DNA of 64,000 nucleotides, from the NCBI GenBank assembly GCA_963700045.1, contig CAVOWK010000014.1, forward strand, positions 65,613 to 129,612, in the 5' to 3' direction. The notes beneath the pieces were generated by a model that saw only the letters and a program-made list of their open reading frames with translations, made no database searches and was not told the origin of the DNA. The DNA is from RPQJ01 sp963700045. GTDB taxonomy: Bacteria; Pseudomonadota; Gammaproteobacteria; Steroidobacterales; Steroidobacteraceae. Shown in pieces: positions 9,033 through 17,192 of the stretch. Position numbers and translations under genes: made by a program. The stretch's first letter is position 1. Each line of letters begins with the position of its first letter.

Positions 9033-9102
9033 ATGGTAGCACCGGACTCGGCCGGAAAGAAACAGTCAAGCCTGTTTCTTTTTTGACGCGATCCGGTACA
9101 TT
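9033..9102. promoter_or_regulatory. Operator 2 between divergent promoters
   Basis: Bases 9060-9077 read AAACAGTCAAGCCTGTTT, matching operator 1 except at the centre. Rightward, a -10 (TACATT) is at 9097-9102, 19 nt away. Leftward, an extended -10 (TGCTACCAT on the minus strand, hexamer 9038-9033) lies 21 nt away. One palindrome may thus serve both the ABM pair and the Rieske ferredoxin operon. Confidence 0.68.
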
Positions 9103-9151
9103 GCCCGTTCAATTGCGAGGTGTCGCGCGCAGTCGCGCGCAAGGTATCGAT

Positions 9152-9469
9152 TTGACCGACACGCCCTACGTCCCCGCCCTTCCGCTGGCCGAGCTTGCTC
9201 CCGGCGCCATGCGCTGCGTGATGCTCGGCGACGAGCCCGTGCTGCTCGTGCACACGAAGGAAGGCATGATCCACGCCGTGCACAACATCTGCAGCCACGC
9301 TTACGCGAAGATGGACGAGGGGCGGCTGCGCGGGAACCGCGTCATCTGCCCGTTGCACGGCGCCAGCTTCGACGTCCGCACCGGCGCCGTGCTCGGTGCG
9401 CCCGCCAGTGCGCCGCTGCGGAGTTTCCCGGTGCGCGTCGTCAACGGCCACATCGAAGTCCAGGCCTGA
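9152..9469 (+). CDS. Rieske-type ferredoxin
   Basis: A 105-aa stand-alone Rieske protein with C47-S-H49 and C66-P-L-H69, 16 residues apart, as in bacterial dioxygenase ferredoxins (BphA3-like). It likely carries electrons to one or more of the three Rieske oxygenases in the island. The start is taken as the TTG at 9152, preceded by AAGGT. The in-frame ATG at 9017 lies upstream of the operator and -10 and cannot be on the transcript. It begins an operon with the acyl-CoA dehydrogenase and CoA-transferase. No NAD(P)H-ferredoxin reductase is nearby. Confidence 0.88.
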   Translation: MTDTPYVPALPLAELAPGAMRCVMLGDEPVLLVHTKEGMIHAVHNICSHAYAKMDEGRLRGNRVICPLHGASFDVRTGAVLGAPASAPLRSFPVRVVNGHIEVQA

Positions 9470-9497
9470 CCGTTCAGAAATCGAGGAGTCCGCCCGA

Positions 9498-10658
9498 GTG
9501 AATTTCCAGCTGACCGACGAACAGCGCTCGCTGCAGGAAGCCGCGCGCAGCTTCGCCCGCGCGAAATTGCCGGACATCGCCAGGGAGTGCGAGGAGACCA
9601 ACCACGCGCCCGGCAAGGCGGTCGTCAAGGAATTCGCCGAAATGGGGTTCCTCGGCATCAACGTGCCAGAACGCTACGGCGGTCTCGGCCTCGGCAATGT
9701 CGAGGCGCTGCTCGTGCTCGAAGAGTTCGGCAAGATTTCATCCGCCGTCGGTTTCCCGGTGTTCGAGTCCTGCGTCGGCCCCGTGCGCGCCATCGAGCGC
9801 TTCGCTTCCGAATCGCTGAAACAGCGCGTCGTTCCGGCGGTTTGCCGCGGCGAAATCCAGGTCGCCGTGTCGATGTCCGAGCCGCAGGCCGGCTCCGCGC
9901 TCACCGACCTGACGACGCGGGCCGAGATGAACGGCGACAAGGTCGTGCTGAACGGCACCAAGCGCTGGTGCTCGGGCGGCGGTCACGCCGATGGCTACGT
10001 CGTGTACTGCCGCATGTCCGAGGACGAAGGCGCGCGGGGCATCGGCGCCGTCTACGTGGAGAAGGACACCAAGGGCGTCACTTTCGGCAAGCCCGAGAGC
10101 CTGATGGGTTTTCGCGGCGTGCCCTCCTCCGACATCTATTTCGACAACGCTACCGTGCCTGCCGACAACGTCGTCGTTCCGGCCGGCGGCTTCAAGAAGC
10201 TGATGGAAGCGTTCGACCTCGAGCGCTGCGGTAACGCAACCATGGGCCTGGCCCAGGCTTCGGGCGCGCTCGAGGACGTGATCGAGTACGTGCAGGAGCG
10301 CGAGCAGTTCGGCAAGCACCTGATCGAGTTCCAGGGCGTGCAGATCAAGCTCGCCGAAATGAAGATGCGGGTCGAGGCCGCGCGACTGCTGATCCACCGC
10401 GCCGCGTCGAACGCGCAGAACGGCCTGCCTAGCATCCTCGATTCGTCGCTCGCCAAGTGCTTCGCGAACGAGATCGCGCGCGAGGTATGCGGCCATGCCG
10501 TGCAGCTCATGGGTGGCTACGGCTACTCGCGCGAGTACCCGATGGAACGACGCCTGCGCGACGCGTGGGGCTGGGGCATCGCGGGCGGCGCGATCGACAT
10601 CCAGAAGGTCAACATCGCGGGCGCGCTCGTCGGCCGCCGCTTCGACCAGAGGCGCTGA
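9498..10658 (+). CDS. Acyl-CoA dehydrogenase with IVD-like placement of the catalytic base
   Basis: A 386-aa flavoenzyme with the full acyl-CoA dehydrogenase layout (SEPQAGSALTDL near 127, REQFGKHL near 270). The usual catalytic Glu of the C-terminal YEGT motif is Gly363 here (IAGGA). A Glu is present instead at residue 242 in FDLER, the position used by isovaleryl-CoA and long-chain acyl-CoA dehydrogenases. This points to a branched or bulky acyl-CoA substrate. The GTG start at 9498 has GAGGAG 10 nt upstream. It is followed after 3 nt by the CoA-transferase, which suggests one activates and the other oxidises the same acid. Confidence 0.88.
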   Translation: MNFQLTDEQRSLQEAARSFARAKLPDIARECEETNHAPGKAVVKEFAEMGFLGINVPERYGGLGLGNVEALLVLEEFGKISSAVGFPVFESCVGPVRAIERFASESLKQRVVPAVCRGEIQVAVSMSEPQAGSALTDLTTRAEMNGDKVVLNGTKRWCSGGGHADGYVVYCRMSEDEGARGIGAVYVEKDTKGVTFGKPESLMGFRGVPSSDIYFDNATVPADNVVVPAGGFKKLMEAFDLERCGNATMGLAQASGALEDVIEYVQEREQFGKHLIEFQGVQIKLAEMKMRVEAARLLIHRAASNAQNGLPSILDSSLAKCFANEIAREVCGHAVQLMGGYGYSREYPMERRLRDAWGWGIAGGAIDIQKVNIAGALVGRRFDQRR

Positions 10659-10661
10659 CTC

Positions 10662-11849
10662 GTGGCGGTGCTGGCCGGAGTGCGTGTGCTCGACTTCGGC
10701 CGCTACGTCGCCGGCCCCTATTGCGCCACTCTGCTCGGCTACCTGGGCGCCGAAGTGATCCGGATCGAGAAGCGCGATGGCGGCGAGGATCGCTACATTG
10801 CACCCATCGCCGCATCCGGCGAGGGCAGCGTGTTCTTCCAGACCGCGTGCAACAAGAAATCGCTCACGCTCGATCCGGCCAGCGCGCAGGGTCGTGAAGT
10901 CGTGCGGCGCCTGGTGCGCAGCGCCGACGTCGTCGTCGCCAACCTGCCGCCGTCAGGCCTGCAATCGCTTGGCCTCGATTACGCCAGCCTCAAGGCGATC
11001 CGCCCCGACATCATCCTCGTGACACAGTCGTCTTTCGGCGACGCAGGGCCGCTCGCCGAACGCGGCGGCTTCGATGGCGTCGGGCAAGCGATGTCCGGCG
11101 CGATGCACATGACCGGCACGCCCGGCCATCCGGTCAAGTCGGCGGCGCCTTACGTCGACTATTCGACGGCGGTGCTGTCCGCCTTCGGCACGCTGGCGGC
11201 ACTGATGCAGCGCGCGCAGACCGGCGAGGGCCAGGAAGTGAAGACCAGCCTGCTCGGCACCGCAATGGCCGTGTTCGGCTCGCACCTCGTCGAGCAGAGC
11301 GCCCTCGGCATCGACCGCGTGCCGACCGGAAACCGGGTGCAGACGTCCGCACCGTCGGATGTATTCGCGACTCGCGACGGCCACATCCTCACGCACACGG
11401 TCGGCAATGGCCTGTTCCGCCGCTGGGCGCGACTGATGGGCGACGCAGACCGCTGGATCAACGACCCGCGCTTCCAGTCCGACCAGTCACGCGGTGACCA
11501 CAGCGACGAAATCCTCGCCCGCATGCGGCAATGGTGCGCCGGACGCACGACGGACGAAGCGCTGCGCGAACTGCAGGCCGCCGGCTTGCCGTCGGGTCCC
11601 GTGCAGACGCTGCGGCAGGCGCTCGATCATCCGCAGGTGGCGGCGATGCAGGCCCTGCGCGCCATCACGGACTTTCCCGGCTTGCAGCGGCCCGCCAGCG
11701 TTCCGGACCTGCCGGTGAAGCTCAGCGTCTCCGGTGGCGGCATCACGCACCGCCCGCCCCTGCTCGGCGAGCACACGGACGAAGTGCTGCATGGCCTCGG
11801 TTACTCGAGCGAGGAAATCACCGGGTTGCGGGACGCGCGCGTGATCTGA
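10662..11849 (+). CDS. CaiB/BaiF family (class III) CoA-transferase
   Basis: A 395-aa class III CoA-transferase: N-terminal LAGVRVLDFGRYVAGPY motif, NKKSLTLDPASAQGR segment, and the catalytic Asp at D166 in YVDYSTA. It moves CoA between carboxylic acids through an aspartyl-CoA anhydride. The start is a GTG. It is the last gene of the operon after the Rieske ferredoxin and acyl-CoA dehydrogenase, and converges on the GST operon with 18 nt between stops. Families of this type activate carnitine, bile-acid, benzylsuccinate and terpenoid acids. The actual acid here is unknown. Confidence 0.9.
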   Translation: MAVLAGVRVLDFGRYVAGPYCATLLGYLGAEVIRIEKRDGGEDRYIAPIAASGEGSVFFQTACNKKSLTLDPASAQGREVVRRLVRSADVVVANLPPSGLQSLGLDYASLKAIRPDIILVTQSSFGDAGPLAERGGFDGVGQAMSGAMHMTGTPGHPVKSAAPYVDYSTAVLSAFGTLAALMQRAQTGEGQEVKTSLLGTAMAVFGSHLVEQSALGIDRVPTGNRVQTSAPSDVFATRDGHILTHTVGNGLFRRWARLMGDADRWINDPRFQSDQSRGDHSDEILARMRQWCAGRTTDEALRELQAAGLPSGPVQTLRQALDHPQVAAMQALRAITDFPGLQRPASVPDLPVKLSVSGGGITHRPPLLGEHTDEVLHGLGYSSEEITGLRDARVI

Positions 11850-11867
11850 TTCGATCGTCGCAGCCGC

Positions 11868-12776
11868 TCATCCGAGTGGCGTGACCCGGTATCCCAGCCG
11901 CGGAAAGTGCACGACGACTTCGCCGCACTGTGCATGCGACCGGCTGACCCCGACCTCGTTCCAGTCCAGCGCGACGAGCTTGCCCCGCACCGCGCCCCGT
12001 CGCGTGTCATCGGGCGCGACCTCGACCTGCATGCCGAACTGCAGGTCCTGCGCAGAGTCTTCCATGCAGGCACACGGAGCGGGCTGCGACGAGCGGGCGA
12101 CTGCAAAGGCCTGCGCGACGGTGCATTCGACGCGCTTGCCTTCGCCGAGGGCGGCAACACGCTCCTCCCATGCCTGCATGCGCGTCAATGGCGCAAGCAA
12201 CTCATTCACGCCCGGCACGGACGCACGCGTGAACCATGGCACCGTCCAGGCATGGATATCGATCAGGCCTGGCGCGCTGCCTGACAGGAACGCGCGACCA
12301 TCCGACAACTGCTGCTCGATGAAGCCAGCGTGGGCGAGCATCTGCGAGCGTGCGTGCGCCAGGTCGACGCCGTCGAAGTCGATGTCGGGAAACAGGCCCT
12401 GCCGGTCCTGCCGGAACTCCGCCGGCCACATCGAACTGGTCGCGCCGATGGCCGTGTGCAGCCCGGCGCGGAAAAACGCGTCGGCCCACTTCACGGCGGC
12501 GTAGGTGACACCGGCATTGCCGTCCGGAAACAGCGATGGCTGCGGGTAGCGCGTCTCGAGTTCGCGTGCGATGCGCTGCGAATCGATGTAGACATCGGCG
12601 CCGACCTGCAGCACCGGTGTGCCGCGATAGCCCCCGGTCAGGGCCAGCAGGTCGTCTTTCGGCGGCATCATGGGTGTCGTCACCGAACGCCACTCCAGGC
12701 CCTTGATGCCGAGCATGCGCAGCACGCGCTGCGTGAAGGGCGATGCGTCGTAGTGATGCAGGATCAGGTCGGTCAT
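11868..12776 (-). CDS. Glutathione S-transferase with C-terminal extension (A)
   Basis: A 302-aa protein: N-terminal thioredoxin-like GST domain (LHHYDASPFTQRVL, then GGYRGTPVLQVGADVYIDS with the cis-Pro TPVL motif), a helical GST domain, and about 60 extra C-terminal residues absent from standard 200-230-aa GSTs. It is a clear paralogue of the GST at 13471, with the same extension ending in VVVHFPRLGY. The ATG at 12776 overlaps the preceding GST stop (ATGA). It would conjugate or cleave substrates with glutathione; ether or thioether cleavage as in LigE/LigF types is one possibility. Confidence 0.85.
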   Translation of the reverse strand: MTDLILHHYDASPFTQRVLRMLGIKGLEWRSVTTPMMPPKDDLLALTGGYRGTPVLQVGADVYIDSQRIARELETRYPQPSLFPDGNAGVTYAAVKWADAFFRAGLHTAIGATSSMWPAEFRQDRQGLFPDIDFDGVDLAHARSQMLAHAGFIEQQLSDGRAFLSGSAPGLIDIHAWTVPWFTRASVPGVNELLAPLTRMQAWEERVAALGEGKRVECTVAQAFAVARSSQPAPCACMEDSAQDLQFGMQVEVAPDDTRRGAVRGKLVALDWNEVGVSRSHAQCGEVVVHFPRLGYRVTPLG

Positions 12777-13474
12777 CGCTCGTGCTCCCGGCGTCGCTGT
12801 TCGACGGATGCGGACGTCTGCCCGTACAGGAACTGGTAGGCCTCGGCGTCCGCGCTGCGTTCGTGGCCCTTTTCGTACGCTCGCTTCGTCGCGGGACGGT
12901 CGCGCACGGTCTCGAACCAGCGCTTCACGTCTGGAAAGTCGTCGAGTGACTGTCCCTGGCGCTCGTGCGAGACCACCCAGGGCCAGCACGCAATATCCGC
13001 GATCGAGTAGTTGCCGGCGATGTAGTCGCGGCCCGCAAGACGCCGCTGCAACACGCCGTACAGCCGGTTCACCTCGTCCGTATAGCGCTTGATGCCGTAA
13101 GGCACGACCTCAGGGGCAAAGGCCCGGAAGTGATGGGCCTGCCCAGCCATCGGCCCGAGGCCCGCGACCTGCCAGTACAGCCACTGCAGGACTTCGTACC
13201 GGCCGCGCACGTCCCGTGGCAGCAGCTGGCCCGACTTTTCCGCGAGGTACTGCAGGATCGCACCGGATTCGAACACCGACAGCGGCCCGCCCGGCGCGTC
13301 GTGATCGACGATCGCCGGAATGCGATTGTTCGGGCTGATGCGCAGGAAGTCCGGTTCGAACTGCGCGCCACGCAGGATGTTCACCTCGACGATGCGGTAC
13401 GGCAGCCCGCACTCCTCCAGCATCATCGGAATCTTGAGTCCGTTCGGCGACGGATAGAAATGAACGTCGATCAT
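12773..13474 (-). CDS. Glutathione S-transferase, nu-class (YfcG/YghU-like)
   Basis: A 233-aa standard-length GST with the YfcG/GstB-type start, FYPSPNGLKIPMMLEECGL, and Asn-Asn-Arg-Ile-Pro-Ala-Ile carrying the cis-Pro, then ESGAILQYLAEK as glutathione contacts. The helical domain holds YSIADIACWPW. Such enzymes often have glutathione-disulfide reductase or lyase activity. It sits between two larger paralogous GSTs and overlaps each by 4 nt. Three different GSTs are therefore made from one transcript, suggesting sequential glutathione chemistry on one substrate. Confidence 0.88.
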   Translation of the reverse strand: MIDVHFYPSPNGLKIPMMLEECGLPYRIVEVNILRGAQFEPDFLRISPNNRIPAIVDHDAPGGPLSVFESGAILQYLAEKSGQLLPRDVRGRYEVLQWLYWQVAGLGPMAGQAHHFRAFAPEVVPYGIKRYTDEVNRLYGVLQRRLAGRDYIAGNYSIADIACWPWVVSHERQGQSLDDFPDVKRWFETVRDRPATKRAYEKGHERSADAEAYQFLYGQTSASVEQRRREHER

Positions 13475-14382
13475 GCGGCCTCGACCACGTAACCGAGGCG
13501 CGGGAAGTGCACGACGACTGCGCCCGTCCGGGCGTCAACGCGGCGCACGGCGATCTCGTGCAGATCAAGCGTCACCAGTTCACCCGCAACCGGGACCTTG
13601 CCGTAGTCATCCGGCGTCACCGTGACGCGTTGGCCGGTAACGAGCCGCGCTGGGTCGGTGGGACTGACACCGGCAGCGGGTATGGCGGATGCGGCACGTG
13701 CGATGTCCAGTGCGGCGGAGGCTTCGAGCTCGCTGCGCTCGCCATGCCCGATCGCCCGCATGCGCCCTTCCCACGCGGCAACGCGAGCGAAAGGCTCCAG
13801 CAGCCCATTCATGGCCGCGATGAAGCCGCGGCACATCCAGAGCACGTAATACGCCGAGGCATCCGCGAGTCCGGGACGATCCGCGGTAAGGAACGCGCGC
13901 CCGTCGGCCAGGTGTTCCTCGAGCAGCGTCACGTTGGCGAGCACCTGCCCGAACATGTGCGGTGCCCGCACCTTCAGCCGATCGAAGTCCATGTGGGTGA
14001 AGAATTCGCGCCGGTCCTGCACGAGATCGGCCGGCAGCTGGTCGTTGAGACCCATCGAGAGGCCGGCGCCGGACGCGAAGAATGCATCCGCCCAGGGCGC
14101 GAGCGCGTACGACAGGCCGCACGTACCGCCCGGAAAGAACGTGGGCTCGGGGTAACGAAGCTCGAGTTCGCGCGCAATGCGGCTGGTGTCGCAATAGATG
14201 TCGGCGCCGATCTGCAACACGGGTGTCTTGCGGTAGCCACCGGTCAGCGCTGTGAGGTCCGGCTTCGGCATGACCATCGGGATCTGGACGCTCCGCCATG
14301 CCAGGCCCTTGATGCCGAGCAGCACCCGGACTTTTTCGCCATAAGGGGACCAGTCGAAATGATGCAGAATCAGGTCGCTCAC
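13471..14382 (-). CDS. Glutathione S-transferase with C-terminal extension (B)
   Basis: A 303-aa paralogue of the GST at 11868: the same N-terminal LHHFDWSPYGEKVRVL and GGYRKTPVLQIGADIY features and the same C-terminal extra domain ending VVVHFPRLGY. It is the first gene of the leftward GST operon. A -10-like TATAGT at 14420-14415 lies 18 nt from the shared palindrome at 14439-14456. The extension is conserved between the two paralogues, so it is a real domain rather than read-through. Substrate unknown. Confidence 0.85.
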   Translation of the reverse strand: MSDLILHHFDWSPYGEKVRVLLGIKGLAWRSVQIPMVMPKPDLTALTGGYRKTPVLQIGADIYCDTSRIARELELRYPEPTFFPGGTCGLSYALAPWADAFFASGAGLSMGLNDQLPADLVQDRREFFTHMDFDRLKVRAPHMFGQVLANVTLLEEHLADGRAFLTADRPGLADASAYYVLWMCRGFIAAMNGLLEPFARVAAWEGRMRAIGHGERSELEASAALDIARAASAIPAAGVSPTDPARLVTGQRVTVTPDDYGKVPVAGELVTLDLHEIAVRRVDARTGAVVVHFPRLGYVVEAA

Positions 14383-14414
14383 GCTGGCTTCCCTCCGGGC
14401 ACAGGCCGAACCCG

Positions 14415-14482
14415 ACTATAGGGGGAAGCCATAGAAAAAAACAGTCACGCCTGTTTCTTTTAAATCGGCCCACTCCTATACT
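14415..14482. promoter_or_regulatory. Operator 3 between divergent promoters
   Basis: Palindrome AAACAGTCACGCCTGTTT at 14439-14456. Rightward, TATACT (14477-14482) is 20 nt away and drives the Rieske-2 operon. Leftward, TATAGT (14420-14415, minus strand) is 18 nt away and drives the GST operon. Neither side has a good -35. The near-symmetrical layout suggests one bound dimer serves both promoters. Confidence 0.72.
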
Positions 14483-14511
14483 GCGTCGGGACTGTTCACA
14501 AGGGTCCGACC

Positions 14512-15741
14512 ATGGACGCTGCCGCGACCGAACGATTCGTCCGCCGCTTTCTCGACGGAATGCAGTACGAGGCGAGCCGCGAAGGTCCGCCCGATGGCTT
14601 TCCGCGCTTCCCCCCGATTCCGGGCGGCCGCTACAACGATCCGGCCTTTTTCGAGGCCGAGCGCCAGGGCCTGTGGCAGCGAACCTGGCTCTACGCCTGT
14701 CACACGGACGAACTGCCCGACGCCGGCAGCTTCATGCTCTGGACCAGGACGGGCACGCCGATCCTCATCGTCCGCGGCAAGGACCGCAAAATCCGCGCGT
14801 TCTACAACACCTGCCGGCACCGCGGCGCGCCGCTGGTCAAGACCGACGCCGGCCGTTGCGATGGCCTCGTCTGCTCCTACCACGGCTGGACGTACGCGCT
14901 CGACGGGCAACTGGTGAACCTGCGTGACAAGCGCGACTTCGTCGGTCTCGACATGAGCGCACATTCGCTCGTGTCCGTGCGCTGCGAGCAGCTCGCCAAC
15001 TGGGTCTTCATCAACGAAGACCCGAACGCCCGCCCGCTGCTCGAAGACCTCGGCCCGATCCCCGGTCAGCTCGAGCAGTTCCAGCCTGAATCGCTGCGCT
15101 TCATCGAGAAGCACGGCTACGACCTCAAGTGCAACGTGAAGGTGTTGCTGGACGCGTTCCTCGAGACGTACCACCTGAAGTCGATCCACCAGAACACGGT
15201 GGACCGCTTCCTCGATCACCGCGGCACCTGCATCGCCCTCTTCCGCCACGGCCACTCACTGATGGTCACGCCGAACCGGCGGCCCGACTGGGTGGATCCG
15301 GGCACCGTGGGCATGCGTCGCGTCGAGACGGCGACGGTCATCTCGACCAGCAACAACCCGTCGTGGAACGTGTTCCCGAACCTCGTCACGCCGATCGACC
15401 CGTCCGGCTGCCCGTTCCTGCTGTTCTGGCCGACGGGACCGGATTCGATGCGCATCGAATGCCACTGGTTCGCGCCGGACTGGGGCGATGCCGAGCTGAG
15501 CCCGCTGTGGGCCACGCGCATCGCGAACTTCGACCGCATCCTGGACGAGGACCTGCAGTTCGCCGAGAAGATCCAGAAGTCGGTCGAGTCGCCGGGCTTC
15601 CGCGGCATGACGCTGAACTACCAGGAGCGCCGCATCTACCACTGGCACGAAGAGCTCGACCGTCGCATCGAAGCCGCGGGCATCGAAATTCCAGCGCACC
15701 TGCGCGTGCAGCCGCTGCTGGAACCGTACTACGAGACCTGA
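14512..15741 (+). CDS. Rieske non-heme iron oxygenase, alpha subunit (2)
   Basis: Protein of 409 aa. Rieske ligands C101-R-H103 and C121-S-Y-H124; iron site in LLDAFLETYHLKSIH with H221 and H226; a probable Asp ligand in the late LDEDLQF helix. Shorter than the oxygenases at 1754 and 23837 and with a different N-terminus, so probably a different step. It is the first gene of a five-gene operon with the HMGCS-like/DUF35 fusion, thiolase, reductase and AhpD-like protein, transcribed from operator 3. The ATG at 14512 is the first start after the -10. Confidence 0.93.
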   Translation: MDAAATERFVRRFLDGMQYEASREGPPDGFPRFPPIPGGRYNDPAFFEAERQGLWQRTWLYACHTDELPDAGSFMLWTRTGTPILIVRGKDRKIRAFYNTCRHRGAPLVKTDAGRCDGLVCSYHGWTYALDGQLVNLRDKRDFVGLDMSAHSLVSVRCEQLANWVFINEDPNARPLLEDLGPIPGQLEQFQPESLRFIEKHGYDLKCNVKVLLDAFLETYHLKSIHQNTVDRFLDHRGTCIALFRHGHSLMVTPNRRPDWVDPGTVGMRRVETATVISTSNNPSWNVFPNLVTPIDPSGCPFLLFWPTGPDSMRIECHWFAPDWGDAELSPLWATRIANFDRILDEDLQFAEKIQKSVESPGFRGMTLNYQERRIYHWHEELDRRIEAAGIEIPAHLRVQPLLEPYYET

Positions 15742-15747
15742 CCCGGG

Positions 15748-17190
15748 ATGCACGGCACAGGCATTCAGAGTTTCGGCGCGTACCTGCCGCGCCTGCGCCT
15801 GGAGCGCGCGGCAATCGTCGAGGCGATGGGCTGGGCCGCAGGCCTGCGTGCCGGCAAGCAGCAGGGTGCGCGCAGCTACTGTGCCTGGGACGAGGACGCG
15901 TTGACCATGGCCGTCGAAGCGGCGCGCGATTGCCTCACCGGCCACGACCGCAGCGGCGTTGCCTCGCTCGTGTTCGCGTCTACGACGCATCCCTTCGCGG
16001 ACCGCTGCAATGCAGGTGTCGTTGCCGAAGCCCTCGACCTTGCGCAGCGGCTTCGCACGAGCGACGGCGCGGGACACCAGCGCGCGGGCGTCTCGGCACT
16101 GCTCGATGCGCTGCGCAATGCACGCATCGACGGGCAACCGACCCTGGTCGTCGCGGCGGAGCGACGCGTTGCCAGGGCCGGCAGCGAACAGGAGGCACGC
16201 TTCGGCCACGGCGCGACGGCAGTGCTGGTCGGCGGCGGACCCGAGCTCGCGGCCGAGTACGTCGCCGAAGCTTCGCTGCGCGCGGACTTCGTCGACCACT
16301 TCCGCAGCGCCGACGCCGAATACGATTACGCCTACGAAGAACGCTGGATCCGCGACGAGGGCTACCTCGCGCTGATGCCGCGTGCGATCCAGGCCGCGCT
16401 CGGCTCGATCGATGCCCGCGACGTCAAGTACCTGCTGGTGCAGGGGCCGCAACGTTTCGCGTCGGCTGTCGCCAAGGCCGTCGGCATTCGCGCCGAGTCG
16501 GTTCCCCCCGATCTGCACGCGGAGTGCGGCGACACTGGCGTCGCCCACCCGCTGCTGCTGCTCGGCGCCGCGCTCGAGAAGGCGCAGGGTGGCGATCTCA
16601 TCGTGCTGGCCGGCTTCGGCCAGGGTTGCGACGTCGTGGTGCTGCGGGCCACGGGTCGCGCGCCGTCGGCGGGCCGCGGTGCCAGCGGTTCACTCGCCGC
16701 CGGTGTGCCGAATCGCGAGTACGCCCGCTTCCTCGCCAACTGCGGCCTCGTCGACGTCGACTGGGGCATTCGCGCAGAACGCGACAACCGCACGGCGCAG
16801 CCGGCTGCGTGGCGACATCACCGCGACGTCACGGCCTTCTTCGGCGGGCAGTGCCGTGCGTGCGGCACCGTGCAGTTCCCGCTCGCGCGCGCATGCGTCA
16901 ATCCGCAATGCCGCGCCTTCGACACGCAGGATCCCGTGCAGCTGGCGGAAAGACCGGGGCGCGTGAAGACCTACACGGAAGACTGGCTCGCGGTGACGCG
17001 CAGCCCGCCGCACGTGTATGGCAACGTGGAGTTCGAAGGTGGCGGCAACGTGTTCATCGAATTCACCGACGTGCGCCCGGGGGAGGTCAGCGTCGGCCAG
17101 CCTGTGCGGTTCGTCTTTCGCGTCAAGGATTTCGACGGCGTGCGCGGTTTCCGGCGCTACTTCTGGAAAGCCACCCCGGTGAGGAACTGA
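15748..17190 (+). CDS. HMG-CoA-synthase-like protein lacking the catalytic Cys, fused to a DUF35 zinc-ribbon/OB-fold domain
   Basis: A 480-aa fusion. Residues 1-345 follow the HMG-CoA synthase/KAS III fold (GAYLPRLRLER start, FASTTHPFADRCNAGVVAEAL, GHGATAVLVGG). In the motif that normally carries the nucleophilic Cys (ACKAG-type), the sequence is GHQRAG, with Gln at 111. Residues about 360-475 are a DUF35 (ChsH2-like) module: a zinc ribbon with C369, C372, C383 and C388, then an OB fold. In archaea, separate HMGCS, thiolase and DUF35 proteins form one complex. Here two of the three are fused and the thiolase follows 2 nt later. Cys-to-Gln in related ketosynthases (KSQ) gives a decarboxylase; that role here is inference. 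Confidence 0.82.
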   Translation: MHGTGIQSFGAYLPRLRLERAAIVEAMGWAAGLRAGKQQGARSYCAWDEDALTMAVEAARDCLTGHDRSGVASLVFASTTHPFADRCNAGVVAEALDLAQRLRTSDGAGHQRAGVSALLDALRNARIDGQPTLVVAAERRVARAGSEQEARFGHGATAVLVGGGPELAAEYVAEASLRADFVDHFRSADAEYDYAYEERWIRDEGYLALMPRAIQAALGSIDARDVKYLLVQGPQRFASAVAKAVGIRAESVPPDLHAECGDTGVAHPLLLLGAALEKAQGGDLIVLAGFGQGCDVVVLRATGRAPSAGRGASGSLAAGVPNREYARFLANCGLVDVDWGIRAERDNRTAQPAAWRHHRDVTAFFGGQCRACGTVQFPLARACVNPQCRAFDTQDPVQLAERPGRVKTYTEDWLAVTRSPPHVYGNVEFEGGGNVFIEFTDVRPGEVSVGQPVRFVFRVKDFDGVRGFRRYFWKATPVRN

Positions 17191-17192
17191 AC

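Noticed and set aside
9017..9151. ATG at 9017 as start of the Rieske ferredoxin
   Set aside because: It lies upstream of the palindrome and -10 that serve this gene; the TTG at 9152 has a Shine-Dalgarno and fits the family start.
15129..17192. Upstream in-frame extension of the thiolase through the HMGCS-like gene
   Set aside because: The extension is Arg-rich and out of frame with the oxygenase and HMGCS-like genes; the thiolase motifs begin only after the GTG at 17193.
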